A DNA stretch of 64,000 nucleotides from Subsaximicrobium wynnwilliamsii (lineage in GTDB: Bacteria; Bacteroidota; Bacteroidia; Flavobacteriales; Flavobacteriaceae). Where the stretch lies: NCBI RefSeq assembly GCF_007997225.1, contig NZ_VORM01000001.1, positions 62,001-126,000 of the forward strand. Reading direction: 5' to 3'. The translations under genes were made by a program, and so were the position numbers. The notes under the pieces are model-generated. The model was not told the origin of the DNA, did not search any database, and saw only the letters and a list, made by a program, of their open reading frames with translations. Shown one piece after another: positions 50,673-60,369 of the stretch (positions are counted from its first letter, which is position 1; each line of letters opens with the position of its first letter).

Positions 50673-51965
50673 TTAGGCCAGGACTTTTTTGTCGATATGG
50701 GCAAAGGCAGCTTTCAAATCGGCCTTCAAATCGTCGATATTCTCGATGCCTACAGATAGTCTTACCAAATCCTTGGTCACACCCGCCCCTTCTTGCGCTT
50801 CATCGCTCAATTGTTGGTGTGTGGTGCTGGCAGGATGGATGATCAGGGATTTTGTGTCGCCAATGTTCGCCAACAAGGAAAAGATTTTCGTAGTATCTGC
50901 AATTTTTTTAGCCGATTCGAAACCACCCTTGGCACCAAACGTGACGATGCCACTCTGGCCCTCAGGCAAGTATTTTTCTGCCAGAGCTTTGTAAGCACTA
51001 GATTCCAATCCTGGATAATTGACCCATTCAACTTCGTCTTGCTGCTCCAACCATTTGGCGAGGGCCAACGCATTTTCGCTGTGTTTTTTGATACGGATTT
51101 CCAAAGTTTCCAAACCTTGAATGATTTGAAACGCATTAAACGGACTCAAAGCTGCGCCATAATCGCGTAGCCCTTCAATTCTCAATTTGGCAATAAACGC
51201 CGCATCGCCAATGGCCTCGCTGTAAACCAGACCGTGATATCCGGCGGAAGGCTCTGTGAATTCAGGGAATTTTCCGTTGGCCCAGTCAAAAGTCCCCGCG
51301 TCGATAATGGCACCACCTAGAGAGGTGCCGTTGCCGCTGATGTATTTGGTTAGTGAGTGAATCACGATATTCGCACCGTGTGCAATGGGATTGGTCAAAT
51401 AAGGTGTTGCCACCGTATTATCAACAATAAATGGCACTTTATGCGCTTTGGCTGCCTTGGAAATTTTTTCAAGGTCCAAGACATCCAATTTTGGATTACC
51501 TAAGGATTCCACGAAAAAAGCACGGGTATTTTCCTTGGCGGCCTTATTAAAATTTTCAGGGTCTGAGGCATCCACAAATGTGGTGGTAACCCCATGTCTT
51601 GGCAAGGTCACACTCAACAAATTGTAAGTGCCGCCATAGAGACTGCTGGAAGCGACAATATGGTCGCCAGCCCTAAGCAAAGTCAATAAGGTTGTGGAAA
51701 TTGCTGATGCTCCTGAGGCGGTAACGACAGCGGCAATGCCACCTTCTAGCGCCGCTAAACGCTGCTCGAGAACATCGTTGGTTGGGTTGTTGAGTCTTGT
51801 GTAAATGTAACCGGGAACGGAAAGGTTGAATCGACCCGCAGCATCGTCCGAATTGTCAAATACATAAGAAGTGGTTTGGTAAATTGGTACTGCCCTTGTA
51901 CCTCCGTTTTGACTTACGTCGTGGCCTGCATGCAACGCTTTGGTTGCGAATTTTTGTGTACTCAT
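50673..51965 (-). CDS. metY: O-acetylhomoserine sulfhydrylase
   Basis: A 430-residue MetY. YIYTRLNNPTNDVLEQRLAALEGG, SLTKYISGNGTSLGG (PLP Lys) and HPASTTHQQLSDE are diagnostic. It makes homocysteine from O-acetylhomoserine and sulfide. It is the first gene after the SAM riboswitch. Confidence 0.94.
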   Translation of the reverse strand: MSTQKFATKALHAGHDVSQNGGTRAVPIYQTTSYVFDNSDDAAGRFNLSVPGYIYTRLNNPTNDVLEQRLAALEGGIAAVVTASGASAISTTLLTLLRAGDHIVASSSLYGGTYNLLSVTLPRHGVTTTFVDASDPENFNKAAKENTRAFFVESLGNPKLDVLDLEKISKAAKAHKVPFIVDNTVATPYLTNPIAHGANIVIHSLTKYISGNGTSLGGAIIDAGTFDWANGKFPEFTEPSAGYHGLVYSEAIGDAAFIAKLRIEGLRDYGAALSPFNAFQIIQGLETLEIRIKKHSENALALAKWLEQQDEVEWVNYPGLESSAYKALAEKYLPEGQSGIVTFGAKGGFESAKKIADTTKIFSLLANIGDTKSLIIHPASTTHQQLSDEAQEGAGVTKDLVRLSVGIENIDDLKADLKAAFAHIDKKVLA

Positions 51966-52041
51966 TTTTCTTGTTTTAGAAACGCCAGAATGGCGAATTA
52001 CTTAATTAATAATTAAGACAAACCAGAAAAATGTTATAAGA

Positions 52042-52069
52042 AAAAAGTAATTACAGATGGGTAATTACG
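52042..52069 (-). terminator. Expression platform terminator of the SAM riboswitch
   Basis: On the minus strand GTAATTAC, loop CCATCT and GTAATTAC form an 8-bp stem followed by six T, about 50 nt after the aptamer and about 75 bp before metY. The stem has little G+C, so its strength is uncertain. Confidence 0.6.
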
Positions 52070-52116
52070 TGTGGTTATCTATCTAACACCCGATAAATGA
52101 ATCGCGTTTATTAGTA

Positions 52117-52199
52117 GAATGTAGCACCTTCTTTGATGAATTCAAAGGGTTGCTAAGGCTTCAACGGGTCTAATCCCTCGGCCTTTCTTGATAACATTT
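52117..52199 (-). ncRNA. SAM-I (S-box) riboswitch aptamer
   Basis: The minus strand reads TTATCAAGAAAGGCCGAGGG, then ATTAGACCCGTTGAAGCC, GCAACC, a hairpin (CTTTGA..TCAAAG) and AAGGTGCTA, in the order of the S-box consensus. P1 is AAUGU (52194-52198) with ACAUU (52118-52122). It precedes the met operon and should turn it off when SAM is plentiful. Confidence 0.93.
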
Positions 52200-52537
52200 C
52201 AGTAAGTGTTTGAACTTTGTGAATACAAATATTGCAATACAAAAGTTAGAATTCCAAATTTATAGATACTTTTTTTTAAAAAATCCATTACCTCGGGGCA
52301 AGCCCACAAGGTATGAATTGAAAAATGTTCTTTGTATTTCGAGGCAAGCCTCGGGGAATAAAACCCTCTGGAGGGATTTAAAGATTATTAAAATTTGGCG
52401 CCCAAATTATGACATTCATGAAATCATCAGATTTTATGAATGTCATCCTTGAGCAGCAGTCATCAATGAAATTATGATTGTATCAAGAACACGCTTTGAG
52501 TCCTAATACAGAAGCGCTTGTACCCCTAGAAATGCAT
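52200..52537. other. 338-bp gap: candidate promoter and dispersed repeat
   Basis: TAAATTTG on the minus strand (52255-52262) is a possible -7 box for the met operon, about 45 nt before the aptamer. The repeat at 52291-52381 fills much of the rest. No gene is seen. Confidence 0.45.
52291..52381. repeat. Dispersed ~95-bp repeat (CCTCGGGGCAAGCCCACA...), copy 2
   Basis: The second copy of the element at 11295-11393. Here the inner words CGAGGCAAGCCTCGGGG and CCCTCTGGAGGG are better preserved and can form small stems. Confidence 0.65.
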
Positions 52538-54085
52538 TCAAATCTTATTTTTAGCATGAAATTTTTCCCTAATAATTTGGCCTACTGGCTTATTTTGAAT
52601 CTTACTTTCCAGCCATGAAATAATATCCAAATATAGAAAGGCACGACGTTCGTAGGGATGGTCTTCATAAGTTTTCAGCGTGGCATGCAAGCCGATAAAA
52701 GCCTTTTTGATGTCTTGCGGATAAATGTCCTGCAAACCTCTAATGAATTTTATCATCTCTTTTTGAACCTCATACAGATCGTTGATTTTTAGCAAGAATT
52801 TGTACGTGCTTCTCAACAGGGTCTCGATGTGATAATCCAAGCCAGCCTCATAATGCGCTACCAAATTGAGCACACGAGCAAAGCATTGTAAGTCCTCACG
52901 CATCAACAAGGATTTATTGCTAATTATTTTATCCAGATAAAAAATACACTCTTTATTATTGCCCGCCCCAAAATGCATGCTTGCAAATTTGTAATAGAAG
53001 ATCATCAAGTGATGCTCGTCTAAGCGGTCCTTAAAATTTTGGAGTTCCTTTTCAATCTTCGGAATGATTTTTAGACCATCATCAAAGCTTCCGTCAATAA
53101 AATAAAGATTTATGGAGTTGATATTGAGGTACAAGAAAGTAAGTGCCTGAACGTTTTCATCCTTCGGAAAGCTTTTTTCCGAAGTAATGATTTGAAATTT
53201 CAACAAGGCATTCTGGAATTTTTCCTTATTCTGAACATAAAAAAGTGCTTCCAATAAATAATTGTGACCCTTCAGAAGAAACACTGGGTTGAGCCTAAGC
53301 ATGTTGGGATGCTCATTGAACAATTCTACCCATTTAGAGGCGTATTTGTAACAGTTCAGAAAATCCTGCATCAAGAAACTGTACCATAAATTGGCATTGT
53401 ACAGCCATAATTTTTCGCGGAAACCCAATTCCTGAATGTTGTATTTTGGCAAACGCTCCTTAAAATAACTGGTTACCATTCTACTTTCATCCTCATTTTT
53501 CACGTAACCTGTTTTGAGGATAACACTGTACAATTGCAAGGACAAATTGGACAATTTACTTGCAATCACATTGAGCGAACTGATCTCTTTTGCCTGCACC
53601 GCAAGCTCATCTGCCCTGGTACTTATGCTTCGGGTAATGTACTGGGACTCGATAATTTTCTCGAGTTCGACGATTTCATAGGCTAAGTTTTTCTCTTCAT
53701 GCTGCAGTGCGACTTCCTTCGATTTATCTAAAATCTTAAGACTTTGCTTGTAAAGCCCTTTATGGTATAGAATGGATGCAAAATCCAATTGTTCCCTTAT
53801 TTGGGAGCGGATATTTTGATGCGAGGGATTCAGTTTTAAACTGATCAAAATCTGTTTATATAAATGCGCCTTGACATTTGCCAGCTGTTGTTTCTTGACG
53901 ATCTTGGTCTTTAAAATAGCAGTCTCATCATACACCGAAGCCTTATCCAAAACATTGAACAGATTCAAGAATTTAGAATCCTGATTCACATCCAAACGCC
54001 CCACATAAAGCTTGAATTGACGTTTTTCAGACTTGGTCAATGATTTAACAAGTAAAAATAGATTATCCTTTTGGTCCTTAGTCAT
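52538..54085 (-). CDS. Conserved hypothetical helical-repeat protein
   Basis: 515 residues, helical throughout, without signal or membrane segments. The start (LVKSLTKSEKRQFKLYVGR) recurs in Bacteroidota hypotheticals. The middle shows TPR-like pairs of helices (LDFASILYHKGLYKQSLKILDKSKEVALQHEE). A scaffold or adaptor role is likely, but nothing specific can be said. It is divergent from the leu genes. Confidence 0.7.
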   Translation of the reverse strand: MTKDQKDNLFLLVKSLTKSEKRQFKLYVGRLDVNQDSKFLNLFNVLDKASVYDETAILKTKIVKKQQLANVKAHLYKQILISLKLNPSHQNIRSQIREQLDFASILYHKGLYKQSLKILDKSKEVALQHEEKNLAYEIVELEKIIESQYITRSISTRADELAVQAKEISSLNVIASKLSNLSLQLYSVILKTGYVKNEDESRMVTSYFKERLPKYNIQELGFREKLWLYNANLWYSFLMQDFLNCYKYASKWVELFNEHPNMLRLNPVFLLKGHNYLLEALFYVQNKEKFQNALLKFQIITSEKSFPKDENVQALTFLYLNINSINLYFIDGSFDDGLKIIPKIEKELQNFKDRLDEHHLMIFYYKFASMHFGAGNNKECIFYLDKIISNKSLLMREDLQCFARVLNLVAHYEAGLDYHIETLLRSTYKFLLKINDLYEVQKEMIKFIRGLQDIYPQDIKKAFIGLHATLKTYEDHPYERRAFLYLDIISWLESKIQNKPVGQIIREKFHAKNKI

Positions 54086-54231
54086 CTAGCAAAAAACGAG
54101 TTATAATACTGAATATCAATTTATTGAGAATTGTTATTTCCACTGAACGTCGTAAACTTACTGCGAATCCCCTGAAAAACAAGTATCCAAAGTATAAATT
54201 CGTTAGCTAACACGAAAATAAAAGTTGATAA

Positions 54232-55407
54232 ATGTCTGATAATAACATCCAAATTTTTGACACTACCCTAAGAGATGGCGAGCAAGTGCCAGGTTGTAAA
54301 CTGAATACCAAGCAAAAACTGGTCATTGCAGAAAAACTCGATTTTTTGGGTGTAAATGTGATAGAAGCTGGTTTTCCCGTTTCAAGCCCTGGCGATTTTA
54401 AATCGGTTTCCGAAATCTCGAAATTGATAAAAAACGCTACCGTTTGCGGATTGACAAGAGCCGTGGAAAACGATATCAAGGTTGCCGCGGAAGCTTTAAA
54501 ATATGCCAAAACACCTAGAATCCATACGGGAATTGGCACCTCAGACTCCCACATCAAATATAAATTCAACTCTACCCAGGACAAGATTCTAGAACGTGCT
54601 TATGAAGCGGTAAAGTATGCTAAAACCTTTGTGGAAGATGTAGAATTTTACGCCGAAGATGCCGGTAGAACAGATAATGCCTTTTTAGCACGCATTTGCG
54701 AAGCGGCCATAAAAGCTGGTGCTACGGTGTTGAATATCCCTGATACCACTGGCTATTGCTTGCCCAATGAATATGGCGCTAAAATGAAATACCTCATGGA
54801 AAATGTCAAGGGCATTGAAAAGGCGATATTGTCCTGTCATTGCCATAACGATTTGGGGCTTGCCACAGCAAATTCAATAGAAGGCGTGATCAATGGCGCA
54901 CGTCAAATTGAATGCACCATCAACGGGATTGGCGAACGTGCGGGTAATACCGCCTTAGAGGAAGTAGTCATGATTTTGAAGCAACACCCTTACCTCAATC
55001 TAGACACCTCCATCAACACAAGACATTTATATGCACTAAGCCAATTGGTTAGTGAAAGCATGGGCATTTACACCCAACCGAATAAGGCCATTGTTGGTGC
55101 CAACGCTTTTGCACACAGCTCGGGCATTCATCAAGATGGGATGATAAAAAATAAGAATACGTATGAAATCATTGACCCAAAAGATGTTGGCGTCACCGAT
55201 TCTGCCATTGTATTGACCGCCAGAAGTGGACGTGCAGCATTGGCCTATAGAGCCAAAAATGTGGGTTATGATTTGACCAAACTTCAGTTGGATGATGTTT
55301 ACGCCAATTTCCTTCATTTTGCAGATGAGAAAAAGGAAATTGATGATAACGATATCCACCACATCATTGAAAGCAGTAAGGTGTATCAACAGATCATTTC
55401 AGCATAA
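54232..55407 (+). CDS. leuA: 2-isopropylmalate synthase, short form without regulatory domain
   Basis: 391 residues. The catalytic TIM barrel has [14 protein letters not shown], the metal-binding [11 protein letters not shown] and [13 protein letters not shown], then the [10 protein letters not shown] linker segment. The protein ends near residue 391, so the C-terminal LeuA dimer domain that binds leucine in classical enzymes is missing. It stands first in the leuA-C-D-B cluster. No leucine leader peptide was found upstream. Confidence 0.93.
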   Translation: MSDNNIQIFDTTLRDGEQVPGCKLNTKQKLVIAEKLDFLGVNVIEAGFPVSSPGDFKSVSEISKLIKNATVCGLTRAVENDIKVAAEALKYAKTPRIHTGIGTSDSHIKYKFNSTQDKILERAYEAVKYAKTFVEDVEFYAEDAGRTDNAFLARICEAAIKAGATVLNIPDTTGYCLPNEYGAKMKYLMENVKGIEKAILSCHCHNDLGLATANSIEGVINGARQIECTINGIGERAGNTALEEVVMILKQHPYLNLDTSINTRHLYALSQLVSESMGIYTQPNKAIVGANAFAHSSGIHQDGMIKNKNTYEIIDPKDVGVTDSAIVLTARSGRAALAYRAKNVGYDLTKLQLDDVYANFLHFADEKKEIDDNDIHHIIESSKVYQQIISA

Positions 55408-55433
55408 CTTTCAAGAATTTTGTTACAAAATCT

Positions 55434-56819
55434 ATGACTAAAAAAACACTATTTGATAAAGTTTGGGATGCACACGTGGTGGATACGATAGCAAACGGTC
55501 CTCAGATTCTCTATATCGACAAACACTTGATTCATGAGGTCACGAGTCCGCAGGCGTTTCAGGAACTGGAAGACCGGGATATTCCTGTATTCCGTCCAGA
55601 CCAGATTGTTGCTACTGCCGATCATAATACGCCCACCATCAATCAACATCTGCCCATCCAAGATGAATTATCCAGGAAACAGTTGGAGCAGCTTTCAGCA
55701 AATTGTAAAAAGAATAACATTACACTTTACGCTTTAGGCCATAAATACAACGGAATAGTACATGTAATGGCACCAGAATTGGGCATTACCCAACCAGGGA
55801 TGACCATTGTTTGTGGTGATAGCCATACCTCAACACATGGGGCTTTTGGCAGCATTGCGTTTGGTATTGGCACCAGTCAAGTGGCGCAGGTTTTTGCAAG
55901 CCAATGCTTATTATTGACTAAGCCTAAAAGTTTGCGAGTAACTGTAAATGGCCATTTGAAAAAAGGGGTTTTAGCTAAGGATGTGATTTTATACATCATC
56001 GCAAAAATAGGCACCAATGAAGGCACCGGTTATTTTTGTGAATATGCAGGCGATGTGTTTGAAAACATGAGTATGGAGGGTCGCATGACCGTTTGCAACA
56101 TGAGTATTGAAATGGGCGCTCGAGGTGGAATGATTGCACCAGACCAAACCACTTTCGATTATGTCACTGGACGCGAATTTGCACCAAAAGCTGAGACACT
56201 ACAAAACAAGATTACGTATTGGAAAACATTACCCACAGATGCTGATGCCACTTTTGACAAGGAATATCATTTTGACGCTGAAGACATTGAACCAATGCTT
56301 ACCTATGGCACAAACCCAGGGATGGGGATCAAAGTGTCTGGTCACATTCCAGAAACCAGCGATGTCTCTTTTGAAAAATCATTACAATACATGAATTTTG
56401 AAAAGGGGGAAAGCCTCATTGGCAAACCTATAAATTTTGTGTTTATAGGCAGCTGCACCAACTCCAGAATCGAAGATTTTAGGGTTGCTGCAGAGTACAT
56501 TAAAGGCAAACAAAAAGCACAAAACGTAACCGCTTGGTTGGTTCCCGGAAGCAAGCAGGTGGAATCTCAAATAATTGCCGAAGGCTTAAAAACCATATTT
56601 GACGATGCAGGCTTTGAATTGCGACAACCAGGATGCAGCGCCTGTTTGGCGATGAATGATGATAAGATCCCGCAAGGGGAATATTGCGTTTCAACCTCCA
56701 ACAGGAATTTTGAAGGCCGGCAAGGACAAGGCGCAAGAACCATTTTGGCTAGTCCTTTAATGGCGGCAGCCACTGCGGTGGAAGGCAGGATTGTGGATAT
56801 ATCGAAGCAATTGAATTGA
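55434..56819 (+). CDS. leuC: 3-isopropylmalate dehydratase large subunit
   Basis: A 461-residue aconitase-fold protein. [37 protein letters not shown] and the [11 protein letters not shown] segment supply the [4Fe-4S] cysteines. It works with LeuD. It starts 26 bp after leuA. Confidence 0.97.
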   Translation: MTKKTLFDKVWDAHVVDTIANGPQILYIDKHLIHEVTSPQAFQELEDRDIPVFRPDQIVATADHNTPTINQHLPIQDELSRKQLEQLSANCKKNNITLYALGHKYNGIVHVMAPELGITQPGMTIVCGDSHTSTHGAFGSIAFGIGTSQVAQVFASQCLLLTKPKSLRVTVNGHLKKGVLAKDVILYIIAKIGTNEGTGYFCEYAGDVFENMSMEGRMTVCNMSIEMGARGGMIAPDQTTFDYVTGREFAPKAETLQNKITYWKTLPTDADATFDKEYHFDAEDIEPMLTYGTNPGMGIKVSGHIPETSDVSFEKSLQYMNFEKGESLIGKPINFVFIGSCTNSRIEDFRVAAEYIKGKQKAQNVTAWLVPGSKQVESQIIAEGLKTIFDDAGFELRQPGCSACLAMNDDKIPQGEYCVSTSNRNFEGRQGQGARTILASPLMAAATAVEGRIVDISKQLN

Positions 56820-56880
56820 AAAAAACAGGCCACGAATTTATTTTATTCGTGTATTCGTGGCCAAAAAATAACTATAATTA

Positions 56881-56932
56881 AAAGTCCCCTTTGGGGATTT
56901 AGGGGCAAAAAGATACCCGCTTTCGCGGGCAC
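56881..56932 (+). repeat. Double repeat forming the leuD 5' region
   Basis: AAAGTCCCCTTTGGGG with ATTTAGGGG (the metF-type unit) is followed by GATACCCGCTTTCGCGGG (stem CCCGC/GCGGG, loop TTTC, 56916-56929) ending 6 bp before the leuD ATG. The second unit is identical to that upstream of argB. Confidence 0.8.
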
Positions 56933-56935
56933 AAG

Positions 56936-57523
56936 ATGAAGAAATTTACAACCTTAACAGCAACCGCAATACCATTGGATATCGAGAATGTCGATACCGA
57001 CCAGATCATTCCTGCGCGTTTTTTAAAAGCCACAGATAGAACAGGTTTTGGCGAAAACGCGTTTAGGGATTGGCGCTTTGATACAGATGGAAGCATCAAC
57101 GACACATTTGTTTTAAACAATGATAACTACTCCGGTAGCATCTTGGTGGCGGGCAATAATTTTGGCTGTGGCTCCAGTAGGGAACATGCGGCTTGGGCTT
57201 TGAATGATTATGGATTTAAGGTTATCGTCTCCAGTTTTTTTGCAGATATTTTCAAAGGAAATGCACTCAACAATGGCTTATTGCCAGTACAAGTTTCTGA
57301 AGATTTTTTAAAGATTTTAATGGGAACTGTGCTTAATGATGCCAAGACTAAAATAAAAGTAAATCTCATTGACCAGACGATTTCTATTGAAGACACGGCA
57401 CATTCTGAAGCATTTGAAATAGATGCCTATAAAAAGACCTGTATGATCAATGGGTATGACGATATTGATTATCTGTTGAGTAAAAAAGAAGCGATTGCGG
57501 CATTTGAAGGGAGTCTTCAGTAG
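56936..57523 (+). CDS. leuD: 3-isopropylmalate dehydratase small subunit
   Basis: 195 residues. [19 protein letters not shown] and [16 protein letters not shown] are the LeuD swivel-domain signatures. The start is taken at ATG 56936, a few bases after a palindromic repeat. It is separated from leuC by 116 bp of repeats. Confidence 0.97.
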   Translation: MKKFTTLTATAIPLDIENVDTDQIIPARFLKATDRTGFGENAFRDWRFDTDGSINDTFVLNNDNYSGSILVAGNNFGCGSSREHAAWALNDYGFKVIVSSFFADIFKGNALNNGLLPVQVSEDFLKILMGTVLNDAKTKIKVNLIDQTISIEDTAHSEAFEIDAYKKTCMINGYDDIDYLLSKKEAIAAFEGSLQ

Positions 57524-57572
57524 GTAGTAGGTAGTTGGTAGTTGGTAGTTGGTAGTTGGTAGTTGGTAGTAA
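57523..57572. repeat. (GGTAGTT)n short tandem repeat after leuD
   Basis: Tandem GGTAGTT units begin at the leuD stop. The reverse-complement word forms 35924-35970. Confidence 0.75.
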
Positions 57573-57582
57573 GAATGAAACT

Positions 57583-57610
57583 CCTGCAAGGTTTCCAAAA
57601 CCTTGTAGGT
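57583..57610. repeat. Palindromic repeat, ACCTACAAGGTTTT family (inverse orientation)
   Basis: CCTGCAAGGTTT followed by AAAACCTTGTAGGT, in the leuD-leuB gap. Confidence 0.75.
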
Positions 57611-57762
57611 ATGATTGAAAAAATCATTCATTTCGATGAAAATAGATGCTTAATTGCAGCGTTTACTGTTGGATTTTTGACCAAATAAAGAAAAAGAGTT
57701 CCATAGAAATGGAACCTAAAATATAAAATAATAAATGGCAGGATGATTTCGAAAGCTTTCAG

Positions 57763-57777
57763 GACTGCCTTCGCAGG
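57763..57777 (+). repeat. TTTC-loop palindrome upstream of leuB
   Basis: CTGCCTTCGCAGGAA ends 4 bp before the leuB ATG. It matches the CTTTCGCAGGAATT segment upstream of argH. Confidence 0.5.
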
Positions 57778-57781
57778 AATT

Positions 57782-58900
57782 ATGAAATTAAAAATAGCTG
57801 TTTTGCCAGGAGATGGCATAGGACCCGAAGTTACCAAGGAAGCCATTAAGGTGCTAAAAGCCATTGCGCAGGAATTTGACCATTCCTTTCAATTCAAATA
57901 CGCATCGGTTGGTGCAGTGGCGATTGAAAAATTCAACGATCCCTTACCAAAAAAAACCTTGGATTTATGCAAATCCACAGATGCCATTTTATTTGGTGCC
58001 ATAGGCGACCCGAGATTTGACAACGACCCTTCGGCGAAAATTCGTCCGGAGCAAGGGCTTTTGAGATTGCGCAAAGCATTGGGCTTATTTGCAAATGTAC
58101 GCCCCGTAAAAGCTTATGATACGCTTCTAGCAAAATCCCCTTTGAAACGAGATATTATCAAGGGTACCGATATTTGTATCTACAGAGAGTTGACTGGCGG
58201 CATCTATTTTGGCGAAAAAACCTTGAGTGACGATGGCAACCATGCGACCGACTTGTGCGATTATACTCGTGAAGAAATTGAACGTGTAACCCATTTGGCT
58301 TTTAAAGCAGCACAAAGCAGAAAGCAGAAAGTAACCTTGGTTGATAAGGCCAATGTTTTGGAAACCTCACGTTTATGGCGAAAGGTTGTCACAGAGATCG
58401 CTGCGGAATACAAAGACGTCAAGCTCGAATTTCTATTTGTCGATAATGCAGCAATGCAAATCATCTTGAACCCGAAACAGTTTGATGTGATTTTAACTGA
58501 AAACATGTTTGGCGACATCATAAGTGATGAAGCCAGCGTAATTGGCGGAAGCATTGGCTTATTGGCATCTGCTTCAGTAGGTGAAAAATACGCGATGTTT
58601 GAACCCATTCACGGCTCTTATCCGCAGGCAAAAAACTTAGGCATTGCCAATCCTATCGCGTCCATTTTATCGGCCGCCATGCTTTTGGATCATTTTAAAT
58701 TGTTTGAAGAAGCAGAATTGATTCGTGAAGGCGTAGAACGTTCCCTAAAACTTAACATTACCACGCCAGACCTCAACACCAAATACGAGCATATCTCGAC
58801 GAGTAAAGTGGGTGATTTTATTGAGGATTTTATCAATAACCCGAAAGATAACAACATGAATTTTGCCAACATCCACTTGGGACAATCTACTATTATTTAA
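57782..58900 (+). CDS. leuB: 3-isopropylmalate dehydrogenase
   Basis: The start is taken at ATG 57782 (MKLKIAVLPGDGIGPEV), giving 372 residues. An ATG at 57743 would add 13 repeat-encoded residues. The NAD site and substrate motifs RPEQGLLRLRKALGLFANVRP, YRELTGGIYFG, DKANVLETSRLWR and FEPIHGS are present. It is the last gene of the leucine cluster. Confidence 0.96.
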   Translation: MKLKIAVLPGDGIGPEVTKEAIKVLKAIAQEFDHSFQFKYASVGAVAIEKFNDPLPKKTLDLCKSTDAILFGAIGDPRFDNDPSAKIRPEQGLLRLRKALGLFANVRPVKAYDTLLAKSPLKRDIIKGTDICIYRELTGGIYFGEKTLSDDGNHATDLCDYTREEIERVTHLAFKAAQSRKQKVTLVDKANVLETSRLWRKVVTEIAAEYKDVKLEFLFVDNAAMQIILNPKQFDVILTENMFGDIISDEASVIGGSIGLLASASVGEKYAMFEPIHGSYPQAKNLGIANPIASILSAAMLLDHFKLFEEAELIREGVERSLKLNITTPDLNTKYEHISTSKVGDFIEDFINNPKDNNMNFANIHLGQSTII

Positions 58901-58937
58901 TTTAATATATTGTTAGTCAATTAAAATGGTAGTAAGA

Positions 58938-58963
58938 GAAAAGCATCTTTAGGGATGCTTTTC
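58938..58963. terminator. Bidirectional hairpin between leuB and argH
   Basis: GAAAAGCATC and GATGCTTTTC form a 10-bp stem with a 6-nt loop. It includes the argH stop region and separates the converging leu and arg genes. T-runs are short on both strands. Confidence 0.55.
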
Positions 58964-60238
58964 GCGTTTTGGGAATTTCGCTTTAATCTGCTCCAAACAC
59001 AAATCCCCAATGCTGCCGGCGTGGGTATGTTGTTTTGACCTATCAGGTTCATAGGTGCCATCTTGTACTTGCTTGCCGATAATTTGATAAGCCTCTCGAA
59101 AGCTCATGCCTTCCTCTACCAAAGTGTTGATGTTATCTACTGTAAAGAGATATTGGTATTTCTCATCATTTAAATCTATGGTTTTCACTTCTATTTGCTG
59201 AATGGCATAATCGAAGATATCCAGAATATCAACCACATCATTTATAGCAATGATCATGTGCTCCTTCAGCAATTGATAATCGCGATGGTAGCCACTCGGA
59301 AGATTATTGGTAATGAGCAGCATTTCCGTTTGAAGCGCTTGTATTTTATTGCATTTTCCCCGAATGAGCTCAAAAACATCAGGGTTTTTCTTGTGTGGCA
59401 TGATGCTGCTGCCTGTGGTCAATTCATCTGGAAAACTGATAAAACCAAAATTCTGACTCATATACAAGCAAATGTCCATGGCAAATCGGGACAGTGTATT
59501 GCACAAACTTCCCAATGCCATAGAAAGCGTGCGTTCGCTTTTTCCGCGAGCCATTTGCGCTGCGACTACGTTGTATTTTAATGTAGCAAATTGCAATTCC
59601 TTAGTTGTGAATTCCCGATCAATATTAAAGGAACTTCCGTAGCCAGCAGCAGAACCTAAGGGATTTTGGTCCACGGTCTTAAATGCTGCATTGAGTAAAT
59701 AGACATCATCGACCAACAGCTCAGCATAAGCCGAAAACCAGAGTCCGAAGGAGGAAGGCATCGCCACTTGCAAATGCGTATATCCAGGAAGCACTTGCTC
59801 TTTATGAGTTTCGGCGAGCTTTAACAAGCTGTTAAAAAAGGCTTCGGTCTTATCCTGAATCAGATTTAAACTATCCTTATAATACAACTGCAAAGCAACC
59901 AAAACCTGATCGTTTCGAGATCTTGCGGTATGGATTTTTTTTCCGACCTCGCCATATTGCTTCGTGAGTTCGAACTCAATTTTAGAATGCACATCTTCAA
60001 ATTGGGCATCAATGTAAAAGGTTCCTTCGGAAATGTCTTCCGCTAAAACCTTAAGGCCCGTTTGCAACTGCTCTAATTCCGAAGCATCCAAAATCCCAAT
60101 GTTATGCAGCATTTTAGCATGCGCCATGGAAGCTCGCACATCATATTTGGCGATGTGTAAGTCCACTTCCCGGTCGTTGCCAACGGTAAACTGTTCTATT
60201 TTTTTATCGATACTAATACCTTTGTCCCAGAGTTTCAT
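58949..60238 (-). CDS. argH: Argininosuccinate lyase
   Basis: A 429-residue member of the fumarase/aspartase superfamily. The signature TTGSSIMPHKKNPDVFELIRG carries the active-site Ser loop, and TARSRNDQVLVAL and LPGYTHLQVAMP are also present. It releases arginine and fumarate. A TTTC-loop palindrome ends 2 bp before the ATG. It is the last gene of the arg cluster. Confidence 0.96.
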   Translation of the reverse strand: MKLWDKGISIDKKIEQFTVGNDREVDLHIAKYDVRASMAHAKMLHNIGILDASELEQLQTGLKVLAEDISEGTFYIDAQFEDVHSKIEFELTKQYGEVGKKIHTARSRNDQVLVALQLYYKDSLNLIQDKTEAFFNSLLKLAETHKEQVLPGYTHLQVAMPSSFGLWFSAYAELLVDDVYLLNAAFKTVDQNPLGSAAGYGSSFNIDREFTTKELQFATLKYNVVAAQMARGKSERTLSMALGSLCNTLSRFAMDICLYMSQNFGFISFPDELTTGSSIMPHKKNPDVFELIRGKCNKIQALQTEMLLITNNLPSGYHRDYQLLKEHMIIAINDVVDILDIFDYAIQQIEVKTIDLNDEKYQYLFTVDNINTLVEEGMSFREAYQIIGKQVQDGTYEPDRSKQHTHAGSIGDLCLEQIKAKFPKREKHP

Positions 60239-60240
60239 AA

Positions 60241-60260
60241 ATTCCTGCGAAAGCAGGAAT
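60241..60260 (-). repeat. TTTC-loop palindrome upstream of argH
   Basis: In the sense of argH, ATTCCTGCTTTCGCAGGAAT ends 2 bp before ATG and is a perfect 8-bp stem with a TTTC loop. Confidence 0.8.
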
Positions 60261-60315
60261 CGCTTCCCGCCATCTTTTTTTAATTAATTTCTTTTTTGAC
60301 TGAATCAGTAGTTAG

Positions 60316-60344
60316 ACCTACAAGGTTTTTGAAACCTTGCAGGT
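60316..60344. repeat. Palindromic repeat, ACCTACAAGGTTTT family
   Basis: ACCTACAAGGTTTTTG followed by AAACCTTGCAGGT, in the argE-argH gap. Confidence 0.78.
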
Positions 60345-60369
60345 CGGTAAAACCGTCTTAATTCTATAT

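Noticed and set aside
54086-54231. Leucine leader-peptide attenuator before leuA
   Set aside because: No short ORF with a run of leucine codons and no terminator hairpin was found in this gap.
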